A DNA stretch of 64,000 nucleotides from assembly GCF_900129665.1 (NCBI RefSeq), contig NZ_FQWL01000002.1, forward strand, positions 124,001 through 188,000, in the 5' to 3' direction. The stretch's first letter is position 1. Each line of letters begins with the position of its first letter. The position numbers and the translations under genes were made by a program. The DNA is from Flagellimonas flava. Its GTDB lineage: Bacteria; Bacteroidota; Bacteroidia; Flavobacteriales; Flavobacteriaceae. Of this stretch, positions 1 to 8,679 are shown piece by piece. The notes beneath the pieces were generated by a model. The model saw only the letters and a list, made by a program, of their open reading frames with translations, made no database searches and was not told the DNA's origin.

Positions 1-271
1 GGGTGATGTTCTTGTAGAACCCCTTACCTAATGAAGTATTTAGTGCTAACGCTACAGCATCCCCTTTGGTGGGAAACACATAATTTTTCGAAAATAGCTC
101 TCCACTTTTTTCTACAATACTTTTTATCTGATTTTGAGTTAGACCAGTATTTTGTCCCATCAAAAATGTGGCATAAAAAAGAGCAAGAAATGACACAAAA
201 CAGGTTCTTAAAACTGTACCTTCTTGAAATTGAGTTAGACTTCCACGAAGGATTGGTTTACCGTAATGCAT
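1..271 (-). CDS. S41-family peptidase-like protein, N-terminal part (cut by window edge)
   Basis: The reverse strand is open from an ATG at 271 to base 1, about 90 codons, and runs out of the window. After a basic stretch there is a hydrophobic segment (RTCFVSFLALFYATFLMGQ) that looks like a signal peptide. It is followed by a helix and the motif KNYVFPTKGDAVALAL with LGKGFYKNIT, which resembles the helical N-terminal domain before the protease fold of S41 (IRBP/Tsp-like) peptidases. Export to the periplasm or envelope is inferred. The catalytic part is outside the window, so activity cannot be judged. The plus-strand ORF over the same bases has no recognisable protein character. Confidence 0.55.
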   Translation of the reverse strand, partial: MHYGKPILRGSLTQFQEGTVLRTCFVSFLALFYATFLMGQNTGLTQNQIKSIVEKSGELFSKNYVFPTKGDAVALALNTSLGKGFYKNIT

Positions 272-439
272 AAAATTGATTTTTGTGATTTTTTTTGCAT
301 GGGAAATATATAATCCCCTACGGTGCTATAATTGTAAATAATAGACAGGGTATTTGCCAAAGCCTTTGGGGCAGGTCATGACTTCACTATAAGTTGGGGA
401 CTTAATACCAAACTATCGCCCCGATAGGCTTCATTGCAT

Positions 440-1807
440 TTACTCAACATCCAACTCGCGCTGCTTAATTTTTATCGTTGCGGTCTGCAGTTGGAAAAAA
501 CCCTGTCTACTATCACTCCACAAAAGTTGAAAGTTATTGTCTGCTCGAGAGGTGAGACCTAAATAGTGCCCGCCCCCAATAAATTTATTGGCCACATCTG
601 CATTTTTGGTGGTTCTTGGATTTGAACTCACCGGTGTCACCCTAAGGGGTCTTTGAAAGCTTTTTCCCCCATCTTTGGATATCGTAAAATATACGTCATA
701 CGCAAGTTGTCCAGTATCATGCTGTGCATCCACCCAAGAAATACCAATGACCCCATTTTTATTAACAGCAATACTCGCTACATTGGCCTTACTTTGTCTA
801 GGATTTTCAAACAAATCGATTCGTTTTTCGATACTCCAGGACCTACCCCCATTTGTTGATGTATTTAACCAAACCCCTTTAGAACTTTTACCATCAGCTA
901 CGGCGCGGACAAAGTAAACGTTATCCTTGAAAGCGGAATTTAGACCTGTGTCCGCAGCCATTCTCGCATATCCTCTGCCAACTTTCGGATTTTGCGAGAC
1001 TTCATGGGCTTTTGAAATGGACTTGTCCTTTGGGTTGTAAATATGGGCCCAAACCTTTCCATTGTAGTGTAGCGAAGGCACTACTACATGGCCATTGGTA
1101 AGAATGGCCGGTTCACAAAAATTTAGCCGTTTCCCCTCTCCCGAAATCACTCCAACCTCATTGAATGGACCTCCATTAGATTCATATAAGACCACATCTG
1201 CACCCATATTGGCATTAAACCGAACCGTGGTGAGGTAGAAAGTTTTTTTAAGACCCACCAATTTGGTTCCATCGTGTCCATGACCTTTCCCCTTGAACAG
1301 TTGTACTTTTGGCAACCAGGATACTCCGCCGTTATTGGAGGTAAACACATTTAGAGGGAAGCTATGTTGAAAATTACCGGGCGTTCCAAGCCAACTCATT
1401 ATTGTTTTTCCATTTTCCGACATGGCTATCCAAGGGTCATAACCCCAATAATCATGTGCGGTTTCTTCCCATTTTTTACCACCATCCAAGGAGATGAAAC
1501 TCGATAACCTACAGCTCTGATACGGTTTGTTCACATCAGTGACAACCATCGCCGCGGCAGCCAAAATGTTCTCATCGGAAGGATGTGCGGCAATTGTGGG
1601 TTCCACAAGAGGCAAATTGGAGAATTGGGATACAATTTTGGTGTTCCCTTCCAGCGTCATGTCATTATCTTTATCCAAGTTTACCATGCTTACTTCATTT
1701 TGAGACGATTGGGCATGACATTGAAAACCTGAAATTAGAACCGGTATAGCCAGCAAAGTCACTTGGAGTCTAAAAACCAGTATTAAGCTTAAATTGGACT
1801 TTTTCAT
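440..1807 (-). CDS. Secreted BNR/Asp-box sialidase-fold protein
   Basis: A 455-residue exported protein with an N-terminal signal sequence ending near GFQCHAQ. At least four Asp-box (S/T-x-D-G-G-x-x-W/F) motifs are visible: SLDGGKKW near residue 107, SNNGGVSW, STNGGRSW and SKDGGKSF. These mark beta-propellers of the sialidase/BNR superfamily. Asp boxes are structural, and I cannot identify the arginine triad and Tyr/Glu pair of true sialidases, so glycosidase activity is not claimed. The protein could be a sialidase-like hydrolase or a non-enzymatic propeller. It lies 11 bases downstream of the DJ-1-like gene and is probably cotranscribed with it. Confidence 0.7.
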   Translation of the reverse strand: MKKSNLSLILVFRLQVTLLAIPVLISGFQCHAQSSQNEVSMVNLDKDNDMTLEGNTKIVSQFSNLPLVEPTIAAHPSDENILAAAAMVVTDVNKPYQSCRLSSFISLDGGKKWEETAHDYWGYDPWIAMSENGKTIMSWLGTPGNFQHSFPLNVFTSNNGGVSWLPKVQLFKGKGHGHDGTKLVGLKKTFYLTTVRFNANMGADVVLYESNGGPFNEVGVISGEGKRLNFCEPAILTNGHVVVPSLHYNGKVWAHIYNPKDKSISKAHEVSQNPKVGRGYARMAADTGLNSAFKDNVYFVRAVADGKSSKGVWLNTSTNGGRSWSIEKRIDLFENPRQSKANVASIAVNKNGVIGISWVDAQHDTGQLAYDVYFTISKDGGKSFQRPLRVTPVSSNPRTTKNADVANKFIGGGHYLGLTSRADNNFQLLWSDSRQGFFQLQTATIKIKQRELDVE

Positions 1808-1818
1808 GATGTCAGGAT

Positions 1819-2964
1819 TTAGTTGGTCTTGGAAATGTTGAAAGAGGAGCTTCTTCTGGCAATTACCTTGAGCAAAGGCCCCTCGGTTGTATTTGTTAGG
1901 AGCAGGCTGATGTGTCCTTTGCCTAAATCTTTATGGCGAATTTCTGCCGTAATTGAGTTGGAGTCCAAATGACCGGTATTAAAACTCTCCATCTTTGTGA
2001 GCTGGGTATATATAAAAGTTAAAAATGCTTTTGAATCCACCCCAGTCCATAGTAAAAACTGATATTCCCAGCGATCATGGTTTCCTTCAGAAAACGTATA
2101 CTTTGCGGCAAATGGACGTATTAAATTATTTAGGCTTAGGATATAGTTGTCTGCCAGTTGGCTGCGTGCGTAATCATTTCGCCTTTTCCAAGGATATTCC
2201 ATATGATTGGCAATATCTTGTGCCCTGCCAACACCCAAGTATTTGGCTACCACTTCAAAAGAAGCGTCAATTCCGGAAGAAAGACCGGACGATGTAATTA
2301 CATGTCCGTTGTTCGTATATTTCACGTCATTTAAAACTGTAACATTTGGAAATCCATCTCTAAGTTGTGGAATTAACGACGCAAAGGTGGTGGCCTCATT
2401 CTGATCCAAAATACCAGCATGTGCAAGAAAAAAGGCCCCACTGCATACTGAAAACATGGTATCGGTCTCTTTGTTTTTTTGCCTTATCCATGCCACAATG
2501 TCCATATCTTGATTTGCTTCTGCTGGTCCTCCTCCAGGCACTACAAGGACATCGACCTTGGGAAGGGAATCAAAATCGTAATCTGGTGCAAATTGCACAA
2601 ACCTGCCTATCTGTTTTGGGTTTTTGTCCTTCGCTACTGTCAACATCCGAAATCCTGCATGTTCGAAGACCGACATAGGACCTGTGACATCCATAATATC
2701 GGCTCCATCAAACAATAAGATGCCCACTATTGGAGTTGGAACGGGCTCGGCAGGTTTATCCTCTAAGCCCATTATTCTTGAATTATAAGCCATGTTACAG
2801 GAATCACATACACCGGCCCCCTCAAAGACTTTATCATCATGTGTACATCCACAGGGAGGGCAATAATATTCCACCTTATAGGGCAGGTTTCGAATAGGTT
2901 TTAATTGCCCAAATAAGATTGCCAAGGGAAGGCAAATTAGAAGTATGGTCAACTTAAATTCCAT
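1819..2964 (-). CDS. Exported DJ-1/PfpI-family protein with N-terminal Cys-rich metal-binding-like ribbon
   Basis: 381 residues. A signal peptide (residues 1-20) is followed by a short ribbon, YYCPPCGCTHDD...GVCDSCNMAY, with two CxxC pairs like heavy-metal-binding or zinc-ribbon motifs. Residues ~80-260 form a DJ-1/PfpI class I glutamine-amidotransferase fold: ILLFDGADIMDVTGP, VLVVPGGGPAE, and the nucleophile elbow SVCSGAFFLAHAG. This is the arrangement seen in the N-terminal half of GlxA-type regulators, but no AraC HTH follows. The last ~110 residues are unassigned. Protease, glyoxalase/deglycase-like or isonitrile-hydratase-like function are all possible. The AraC regulator just upstream (start at 3886) could control it. 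Export of such a domain is unusual. Confidence 0.75.
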   Translation of the reverse strand: MEFKLTILLICLPLAILFGQLKPIRNLPYKVEYYCPPCGCTHDDKVFEGAGVCDSCNMAYNSRIMGLEDKPAEPVPTPIVGILLFDGADIMDVTGPMSVFEHAGFRMLTVAKDKNPKQIGRFVQFAPDYDFDSLPKVDVLVVPGGGPAEANQDMDIVAWIRQKNKETDTMFSVCSGAFFLAHAGILDQNEATTFASLIPQLRDGFPNVTVLNDVKYTNNGHVITSSGLSSGIDASFEVVAKYLGVGRAQDIANHMEYPWKRRNDYARSQLADNYILSLNNLIRPFAAKYTFSEGNHDRWEYQFLLWTGVDSKAFLTFIYTQLTKMESFNTGHLDSNSITAEIRHKDLGKGHISLLLTNTTEGPLLKVIARRSSSFNISKTN

Positions 2965-3055
2965 GAGTTCTAGTTTTTAACCAAAAAAATGGAATAGCGA
3001 TCTAACTAGCTTGTATATGATTGCTATATATGTTAAACCTTCCTAAAATAAATTG

Positions 3056-3886
3056 CTAGCGCATACTCAAATTTTGATATACAGAAGGGAGTATTCCCTC
3101 ATTCCGAACAAAGGATTTAGTGAAATGGCTGTGATCAAAAAAACCTAGTTCCATAGCGATTTGGGTTATGGGTATTTTCTTTATCAAGAGCCTCTTGGAT
3201 TTTTCAATTCGTATGTTTCTTAAAAATTGATAAGGTGTTTGCTGATAGGTATTTTTGAATTCCCTAATCAGATGATACTGGCTTATACCTGAATATTGGG
3301 ATAACTGATCTAGGGAAAAGTTGGTGTTGCAATTTTCCTTGATAAATTCAACTGCCTTTCCCAGGTACGGCCTAGGAGGTTTCCTATCTATTTTAGGACA
3401 GCAATTAGTATATCCATCAAGCAAAAGGTGAAATAGTTGAAGGACCGCACACTCTTGGGCAAGCATATCTTGGCTTTCTTTGCTTAATCCTATCAGATTA
3501 CTTATTGTCCTATTTAACTTAAGACTATTAAGGGGCTTATTTACAAAGGTGACACTAGGCCTAAAATTAACATGGAGTACCTCAGCAACCTTGTTTAAAA
3601 AATCCGGATAGAAGAGTATGGACACAAAACGAAGTTTACTTTCATGAATTGAGTTCCCAGCATGAAGTTCCCCGGGGTTGATAAGCAATGTGGTTCCTGG
3701 CCCAATGCGATAAGGGCTCTTTTGGGTAAAACCATTGTTTATGCCCTGCATGATGTGAATGAGGCTATAGTAATCATGGAAATGCTTTGCAAACTGAAAT
3801 CTTTTATATTCGGTTGTAGAGAAGGTAAGGTTCTCCCATAAATCGGATTTCCAATGTGTAACCTTAATGTCCCTTTGCATAATCAT
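3056..3886 (-). CDS. AraC-family transcriptional regulator (cupin sensor + HTH)
   Basis: 276 residues. The N-terminal half has an AraC-binding cupin pattern (KHFHDYYSLIHIMQG, LLINPGELHAGN). The C-terminal ~100 residues contain the double HTH of AraC/XylS regulators (LDQLSQYSGISQYHLIREF; ITQIAMELGFFDHSHFTKSF; P-S-x-Y-Q near the end). It is cytoplasmic. The codirectional downstream genes encode the DJ-1-like and sialidase-fold proteins (91-base gap), so it is a plausible local regulator of them. The effector is unknown. Start taken as ATG at 3886; a second ATG two codons in is equally possible. Confidence 0.85.
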   Translation of the reverse strand: MIMQRDIKVTHWKSDLWENLTFSTTEYKRFQFAKHFHDYYSLIHIMQGINNGFTQKSPYRIGPGTTLLINPGELHAGNSIHESKLRFVSILFYPDFLNKVAEVLHVNFRPSVTFVNKPLNSLKLNRTISNLIGLSKESQDMLAQECAVLQLFHLLLDGYTNCCPKIDRKPPRPYLGKAVEFIKENCNTNFSLDQLSQYSGISQYHLIREFKNTYQQTPYQFLRNIRIEKSKRLLIKKIPITQIAMELGFFDHSHFTKSFVRNEGILPSVYQNLSMR

Positions 3887-3947
3887 TACCCTTTAATTAT
3901 TGTCCTGAGATAAAGCAAAAATTGGGCTGATTTCATACCCAATAGAA

Positions 3948-5435
3948 CTATTTAAGTTCATCCTCGGTCCAATCACCCGCAGCATTTACGGCTTTAGTTG
4001 AGGTCTTGATTTCTTGGATTTCTTTAGGTCCAATGAATTTTCCATCCCTCAAAACAGCAAACACATATTGAAGATTGGCTATATTATCCAATGGGTTCTT
4101 GTCAAGTAAAACTAAATCGGCCACCTTCCCAACCTCAACACTACCATAGTCCTCTTCAATTTCCAAAAAATCTACCGGATGTGTGGTTGCGGTCTTAAGA
4201 GCTTCATGAGGTGAAAGTCCGGCCTGGACCAGGGTCTTTAACTCATTGTGCAGTCCAATACCGGGAAAGCACAAAGGGTTGGCTCCCATGTCGGTTCCTG
4301 CAAGAAGCATAACTCCTTTGTTGTGCATATCCCGAACCATTTCAAGATAAAGCTGATAGAGCCTCTTTTTTACATTAATATACTCCTGATTATCCCGATT
4401 CTGTAAATGATCGTTGTATTTAGGTGTCCAGTATGCTTGCAGGTATTTTGGCAAATAGGCGAAGAGTTCTTTGTCCTTTTTTAATTCTTCTTCAAACCAA
4501 GCATTCTTTTGCCACATGCTAAGCGTAGGGCAATGCCAAATTTCCTTCTCCGCAAATAGGCCAAAAAGTGCATTGGCCTGCCCGGCATCGTACGAGCCTA
4601 TTCTAAAATTGTTAGCCGCAACGGACTTTTGAACCCCATCTTTCATGCCTCGGATCTCCTTGAGCAATTTATCAGGTATTTGGGCAGAACATTCCTTTAG
4701 GATTTCCAAAAGATGCTCCTGACTTTTCATACCAGTGTTGGCCGCCTCCGAAGGAAGCACAGTAAATGGCACATGACCAACAAATGGAAAATCAAGGGAA
4801 TTTGCATACCTGCTCAACGCCATGTATGTATCTCTTGGTAAGAGCGAGTAAACTTTTAAAAAATCAATCCCTTCTGCCATCAAAGAATCTACAACTTGTT
4901 CCACCTTTTCTGGACCATCTATTCCAGCGGAACCATCCCACATAGGATTTGGACCATCCAACAAAGGTCCGCACGCAAATATTTTAGGTGCCAACAGTTT
5001 CCCATCGGAATACTGCTCTCTCCATCTTTTTACTAGATTTAAATCACCTCCCATATCTCGGATACCTGTAACACCATGAATTACAAACAGGGGCAGCAAT
5101 CGATCCTTAGCTTCCATTGGAGGTTGCATGCGCCATACCTCTGGATCATCGGGATGGGTATGCATGTCCCATAATCCGGGAATGAGGAATTTGTTGCCGG
5201 CATTAACGGTTTTTATGGCTTCAAAATCCGACTCCTCATGCCCCTCCAGCCTATGTGTTATCCTATTGCCTTCAATTACCACCTGCTGCCCATAATCTAT
5301 CTCACCGGATTGGATATCTATTATATTCACATTGGTTAACAGCAGATCACCTTTTATTTTCGGATTGTGCTTACAGGAAAGGGAGGTGGATCCAAAAAGA
5401 ATTGCCAAGAAAATACCTCGAAGAATACCTTTCAT
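3948..5435 (-). CDS. Amidohydrolase-family lipoprotein (metal-dependent hydrolase)
   Basis: 495 residues with a lipoprotein signal peptide ending in STSLSC. The amidohydrolase/imidazolonepropionase-like fold is supported by an N-terminal beta-sandwich (LLTNVNIIDIQSG), the HxH metal site WDMHTHPD, a likely carboxylated lysine in DFLKVYSLL, histidines in PFVGHVPF and SQEHLL, the metal aspartate in LLAGTDMGANP, and the closing ADLVLLDKNPLDNI. Substrate is probably a small amide or cyclic or peptide-like compound; it cannot be told from sequence. The TPR gene ends two bases upstream (its start side is at 6145), so the serine hydrolase, TPR protein and this gene form one likely operon. Confidence 0.85.
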   Translation of the reverse strand: MKGILRGIFLAILFGSTSLSCKHNPKIKGDLLLTNVNIIDIQSGEIDYGQQVVIEGNRITHRLEGHEESDFEAIKTVNAGNKFLIPGLWDMHTHPDDPEVWRMQPPMEAKDRLLPLFVIHGVTGIRDMGGDLNLVKRWREQYSDGKLLAPKIFACGPLLDGPNPMWDGSAGIDGPEKVEQVVDSLMAEGIDFLKVYSLLPRDTYMALSRYANSLDFPFVGHVPFTVLPSEAANTGMKSQEHLLEILKECSAQIPDKLLKEIRGMKDGVQKSVAANNFRIGSYDAGQANALFGLFAEKEIWHCPTLSMWQKNAWFEEELKKDKELFAYLPKYLQAYWTPKYNDHLQNRDNQEYINVKKRLYQLYLEMVRDMHNKGVMLLAGTDMGANPLCFPGIGLHNELKTLVQAGLSPHEALKTATTHPVDFLEIEEDYGSVEVGKVADLVLLDKNPLDNIANLQYVFAVLRDGKFIGPKEIQEIKTSTKAVNAAGDWTEDELK

Positions 5436-5437
5436 AG

Positions 5438-6145
5438 TTAAGATGTGACTTTTGACATTAACTTTTTATCTGCAAAATCCAACCAAAATACGGCAAGCCA
5501 TTCCTCGTTGAAATGGGTTGAGATGCTCCTACTTATGGTTCTGGCCTTGAAAAGTCGATCTGCCTCTTTCAGCAAAGCCCTGCCAGATAGGACATGACTC
5601 AACTTTTCTCCAGCTCGGACCATATTGGTTCCAACAAGAACGTAGAGGAGTGGATTATCTGGGTTTAGAGCCACAGCATCATTCAGGGTTTTTTCTATTT
5701 GACCCTTAAGTTGGTCTCTTTCGGAATCTTCTATGGCAAACCTAAACTGAAATTGATACACCAGCAATTGGAGCGCCCCTATATCTGAAAGATGTGTTTT
5801 ACTATTGTTGTCCACAAGTTGCGCTGCTTTATCCAATAACTTTTGCGCACGACTTAGATATGTGCTTGGGTCTGCATCTTTAGGGGGATTTGCGTTTGGA
5901 TTGCCCAAAGCATTTACAAGTTGTGTGTTGATATATGCTCCCCAAAAGTAGGCCAACCAATTGTTATAGTCTTGACCAATATTGGAAAATGCTTTTTCGG
6001 CAGCTTTTTCACCTTCAAAAGTTTTGGCTTCAACATGGAGCTGCAGGGCAGCTTCCATTTCTTTTTCAAAGTTGTTTTGCTGACCAAAGAGGGAAATACT
6101 TATACATAGTGCAGAGACTAAGAGAGATTGCTTGTGGGTTTTCAT
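5438..6145 (-). CDS. Secreted TPR-like protein of unknown function
   Basis: 235 residues with a clear signal peptide ending LFGQQNN. The rest is alpha-helical with TPR-like spacing, for example ALQLHVEAKTFEGEKAAEKAF, an alanine- and leucine-rich region around residues 90-130, and ALNPDNPLLYVLVG. Proteins of this kind are common in Bacteroidota as periplasmic scaffolds. It sits between a serine hydrolase (15-base gap) and the amidohydrolase (2-base gap), so it probably acts with them in the envelope. No catalytic motif is visible. Confidence 0.65.
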   Translation of the reverse strand: MKTHKQSLLVSALCISISLFGQQNNFEKEMEAALQLHVEAKTFEGEKAAEKAFSNIGQDYNNWLAYFWGAYINTQLVNALGNPNANPPKDADPSTYLSRAQKLLDKAAQLVDNNSKTHLSDIGALQLLVYQFQFRFAIEDSERDQLKGQIEKTLNDAVALNPDNPLLYVLVGTNMVRAGEKLSHVLSGRALLKEADRLFKARTISRSISTHFNEEWLAVFWLDFADKKLMSKVTS

Positions 6146-6160
6146 GATGTCGTTTTTGAT

Positions 6161-7678
6161 TTAACTTGAATGGTCTGTAATCATGTACCAATGACCATTT
6201 ATTCTTTTGGCATTCACCGAAAACCAACCTTGAACTAGTTCTTCCCTATTGGGAAACTTTAAATTGAACCGTCCGGTTACGAAATAAAGATCATCCGCCA
6301 GTCTACGTGTTTTAATATTGTCAAAATGAAGTTGGCCCATCCGCTCTTTTGGGAAATACTTCTTGTAGTCACCAATTATGTTGTCATAGTCATAGGTCAC
6401 ACCACCTCGAGATATAGTCTGAATGGGTTCACTTGATGCATAGGCTTTCATGTAGCATTCAATATTGGCTTGGTTCCAACATAACTCCTGTCGTTTAAAA
6501 TTTTGTCGAATATTATACGCATCAATATGGTCCAAGTACTTATTCACAACATTTTCCATCTGATAGGTAAATTGCTGCATATATGAAAAAACACCATCGG
6601 TATTCACTTGAAGGGAAATGGCATATTGACGCTTTGCCGAGTACTCAACATGGGTTAGGTATCCTGGGAAAAAACCTGAATGCCCATATCGGGTATCCTC
6701 CATTTTGCTCCAAACAAATGTACTGAGGCCATATCCATTATCGTATGGCAAACCCGAGCCCAAGTTTACTGGGAATCTCATTAATTGTTTCATATGTTCG
6801 GAAAGAAAATCACTTTCTTGCAAATGTTTTACCAACTTGGTCAAATCCGAGGGATTCGTCACAAAACCCCCTCCGGCCCATTCAAATGATGGGTCTAAAA
6901 CAAGTATCCCGTTCTCGTCAACCACTGTTTCCGGTAACTGAAAAGGATTTTGTCCACCAATGTGTCCCTGTGCGAGATTGTTGTATTTTCTACCGGTAGC
7001 TGCCAAAGTATGGTCCAATTTCAAGGGTGTTAGAAGGAACTCATCAATGAGGTCATAATACTTCTTCTGAGTTACTTTTTCAACAATTAAACCCAAAAGC
7101 ACAAAATTGGTGTCTGAATAAGCCCAGCCTTTCCCCACAGGATGTACTGCCGGCTTATTGGCTATGCTCTGTATGCAATCGACAGGAAGTCGAGCTATTT
7201 TGGGGTTTTCCACAAAATCCTCCAGGAACTCCTCTTGAAAAAGATGTCTAGGTAATCCACTGGTATGATTCAATAGGCTTCTAATCGTAATATCTTTATG
7301 ATTTGGAAAGGTTGAGAACCATTCATCGGTCAGATATTCTGAGGCTAGGTCATCCAATGCCAAATACTCTTCTTGAATCAGTTTTAACGCAACCGCTCCA
7401 AAAAAAAGCTTGCCCGTACTGCCCGAAAACATACTTGTTTCTGGTTGCATGGTTTCTTGTTTTTGGGGGTTTTTGAATCCCGATGCCAATCGAATTTCAT
7501 GTGTTTCGTCAAAGCGAAGTGAAAATGTGGCTCCTGGAATTGCATGGCTCTCCATTAGGGAGTCCAGACATTTTTGCAAGTCTTGTGTCAAATCCTCATA
7601 GAAGTTTTGGGAATTGGCTGTAGGAGGATAAAAAATGGCGCTACCCAATAGGAGAATTAATGCAACAGTGGTCCGCAT
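6161..7678 (-). CDS. Serine beta-lactamase-like hydrolase fused to an NTF2-like domain
   Basis: 505 residues, signal peptide at the N-terminus. Residues ~35-360 are a class C beta-lactamase/PBP4-like (S12) domain. The SxxK nucleophile is in SGSTGKLFFG, the Tyr-Ser-Asp motif in AYSDTNFVLLG, and the third motif (HxG) in YGHSGFFPGY. The last ~120 residues have the pattern of an NTF2/SnoaL-like or DUF4440 domain (CWNQANIECYMKAY ... GRFNLKF ... GWFSVNAKRINGHWYMITDHS). The family includes D-aminopeptidases, esterases and carboxypeptidases; true beta-lactamase activity is not implied. It is first in a likely operon with the TPR protein and amidohydrolase. The AraC regulator at 7757-8599 lies upstream on the same strand. 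Confidence 0.85.
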   Translation of the reverse strand: MRTTVALILLLGSAIFYPPTANSQNFYEDLTQDLQKCLDSLMESHAIPGATFSLRFDETHEIRLASGFKNPQKQETMQPETSMFSGSTGKLFFGAVALKLIQEEYLALDDLASEYLTDEWFSTFPNHKDITIRSLLNHTSGLPRHLFQEEFLEDFVENPKIARLPVDCIQSIANKPAVHPVGKGWAYSDTNFVLLGLIVEKVTQKKYYDLIDEFLLTPLKLDHTLAATGRKYNNLAQGHIGGQNPFQLPETVVDENGILVLDPSFEWAGGGFVTNPSDLTKLVKHLQESDFLSEHMKQLMRFPVNLGSGLPYDNGYGLSTFVWSKMEDTRYGHSGFFPGYLTHVEYSAKRQYAISLQVNTDGVFSYMQQFTYQMENVVNKYLDHIDAYNIRQNFKRQELCWNQANIECYMKAYASSEPIQTISRGGVTYDYDNIIGDYKKYFPKERMGQLHFDNIKTRRLADDLYFVTGRFNLKFPNREELVQGWFSVNAKRINGHWYMITDHSS

Positions 7679-7756
7679 AAAAAAGATTTAATTCTTACGT
7701 ACCGCTAAACTAAGACTGCCTGCTGTTGTTTAATTGTATAAAATAGACAGAAAAGA

Positions 7757-8599
7757 TCACCATTTGTTGGAAATGATGCTTAACAGCGTTTCTTCCGATT
7801 CGGTATGTTCTCTTCTAAAGAAATCCTTGGGCGTAAGTGTGGAAAACCGTTTGAATTCTCTTATAAAATGGGATTGGTCATAAAAACCTAGCTCGTTTCC
7901 CAACTGTGTTAGATTTAATTCTTTTAGCTGGGACTGCAGTTGTATGCTATTGTTAAACCGAACAATTCGCAAGTAGGTTTTTGGAGTTACGCCCAAGTAA
8001 AAGTTGAACAGCCTTTCCACTTTCTTATAATTAAGATTGAATTCTTCATATAGGTCGCTAAGGCTTATATCACCCTTTTTTTGGTCAATATGCCCTGTAA
8101 TCTTTGAAAACAGGATATAATCGGATTCGGAACTTTTAAGCTTAAGACTTTTAAAAATGAAATCATCGATTATTGCGATTTTCTCCTGTATGGAATTTGA
8201 ATCAAAAATCTTGGATTCCAAAATGCTTAGTTTCCTGCTGATAATATCCACTTCAAAAAAACAATCCTTCGTAGAACCTAAACTGTCATCAATAAACAAT
8301 GGTACTCCCTTAGGTTTGATCTTAATTCCAAAAGAAGTTTTATTGCCCTGTAAATACTGGTAGTTTACCGGCTTGGTTTTCTGTCCAAAAAATGAAGTTT
8401 TGGATATATTGAGCAGCTCGGTATTTGTATCCAAGTTGCGGTACACTTCTTTGTTCTTTTCTAGAAAAAGTAGTCCAAAGGTGCCATCAGGCCATACCAG
8501 TTCCTTACTTTCTCCGGCAATCTGCGCCATGTCCACTTCAAAATAACAGGAGATAAACTCGGAAATAAAAAGGTTGGGTTTATAGGCCTTTATATACAT
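7757..8599 (-). CDS. AraC-family regulator with DUF6597-like N-terminal domain
   Basis: 280 residues. The N-terminal part (YKPNLFISEFISCYFEVD, ELVWPDGTFGLLFL, FFGQKTKPVNY) resembles DUF6597, found before AraC HTH domains in many Bacteroidota and Actinobacteria. The C-terminal ~100 residues are a typical HTH_18: LSDLYEEFNLNYKKVERLF, LTQLGNELGFYDQSHFIREFKRF, TPKDFFR. It is cytoplasmic. It stands 78 bases upstream of the serine hydrolase operon on the same strand and is divergent from the LolA-like gene, so either could be its target. Confidence 0.85.
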   Translation of the reverse strand: MYIKAYKPNLFISEFISCYFEVDMAQIAGESKELVWPDGTFGLLFLEKNKEVYRNLDTNTELLNISKTSFFGQKTKPVNYQYLQGNKTSFGIKIKPKGVPLFIDDSLGSTKDCFFEVDIISRKLSILESKIFDSNSIQEKIAIIDDFIFKSLKLKSSESDYILFSKITGHIDQKKGDISLSDLYEEFNLNYKKVERLFNFYLGVTPKTYLRIVRFNNSIQLQSQLKELNLTQLGNELGFYDQSHFIREFKRFSTLTPKDFFRREHTESEETLLSIISNKW

Positions 8600-8632
8600 G
8601 TTCTTTTTTCCAATAGTGTCTAAAAATTACAA

Positions 8633-8661
8633 TTTGTTACTACTTGGACATTTTATTTTAG
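8633..8661 (+). promoter_or_regulatory. Bacteroidota-type promoter for the LolA-like gene
   Basis: TTTG at 8633-8636, a 17-base spacer, then TATTTTAG at 8654-8661 (7 of 8 matches to TAnnTTTG), 18 bases before the ATG at 8680. The consensus is established for Flavobacterium; use here is inferred. Confidence 0.45.
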
Positions 8662-8679
8662 CGACTTTAACAACCATTT

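Noticed and set aside
31..273. Plus-strand ORF of 80 codons at the left edge
   Set aside because: The opposite strand encodes a signal peptide and an S41-like N-terminal region over the same bases, and the plus-strand product has no protein-like features.
412..427. Terminator hairpin CTATCG-CCC-CGATAG after the sialidase-fold gene
   Set aside because: Short stem and no convincing T-run on the minus strand.
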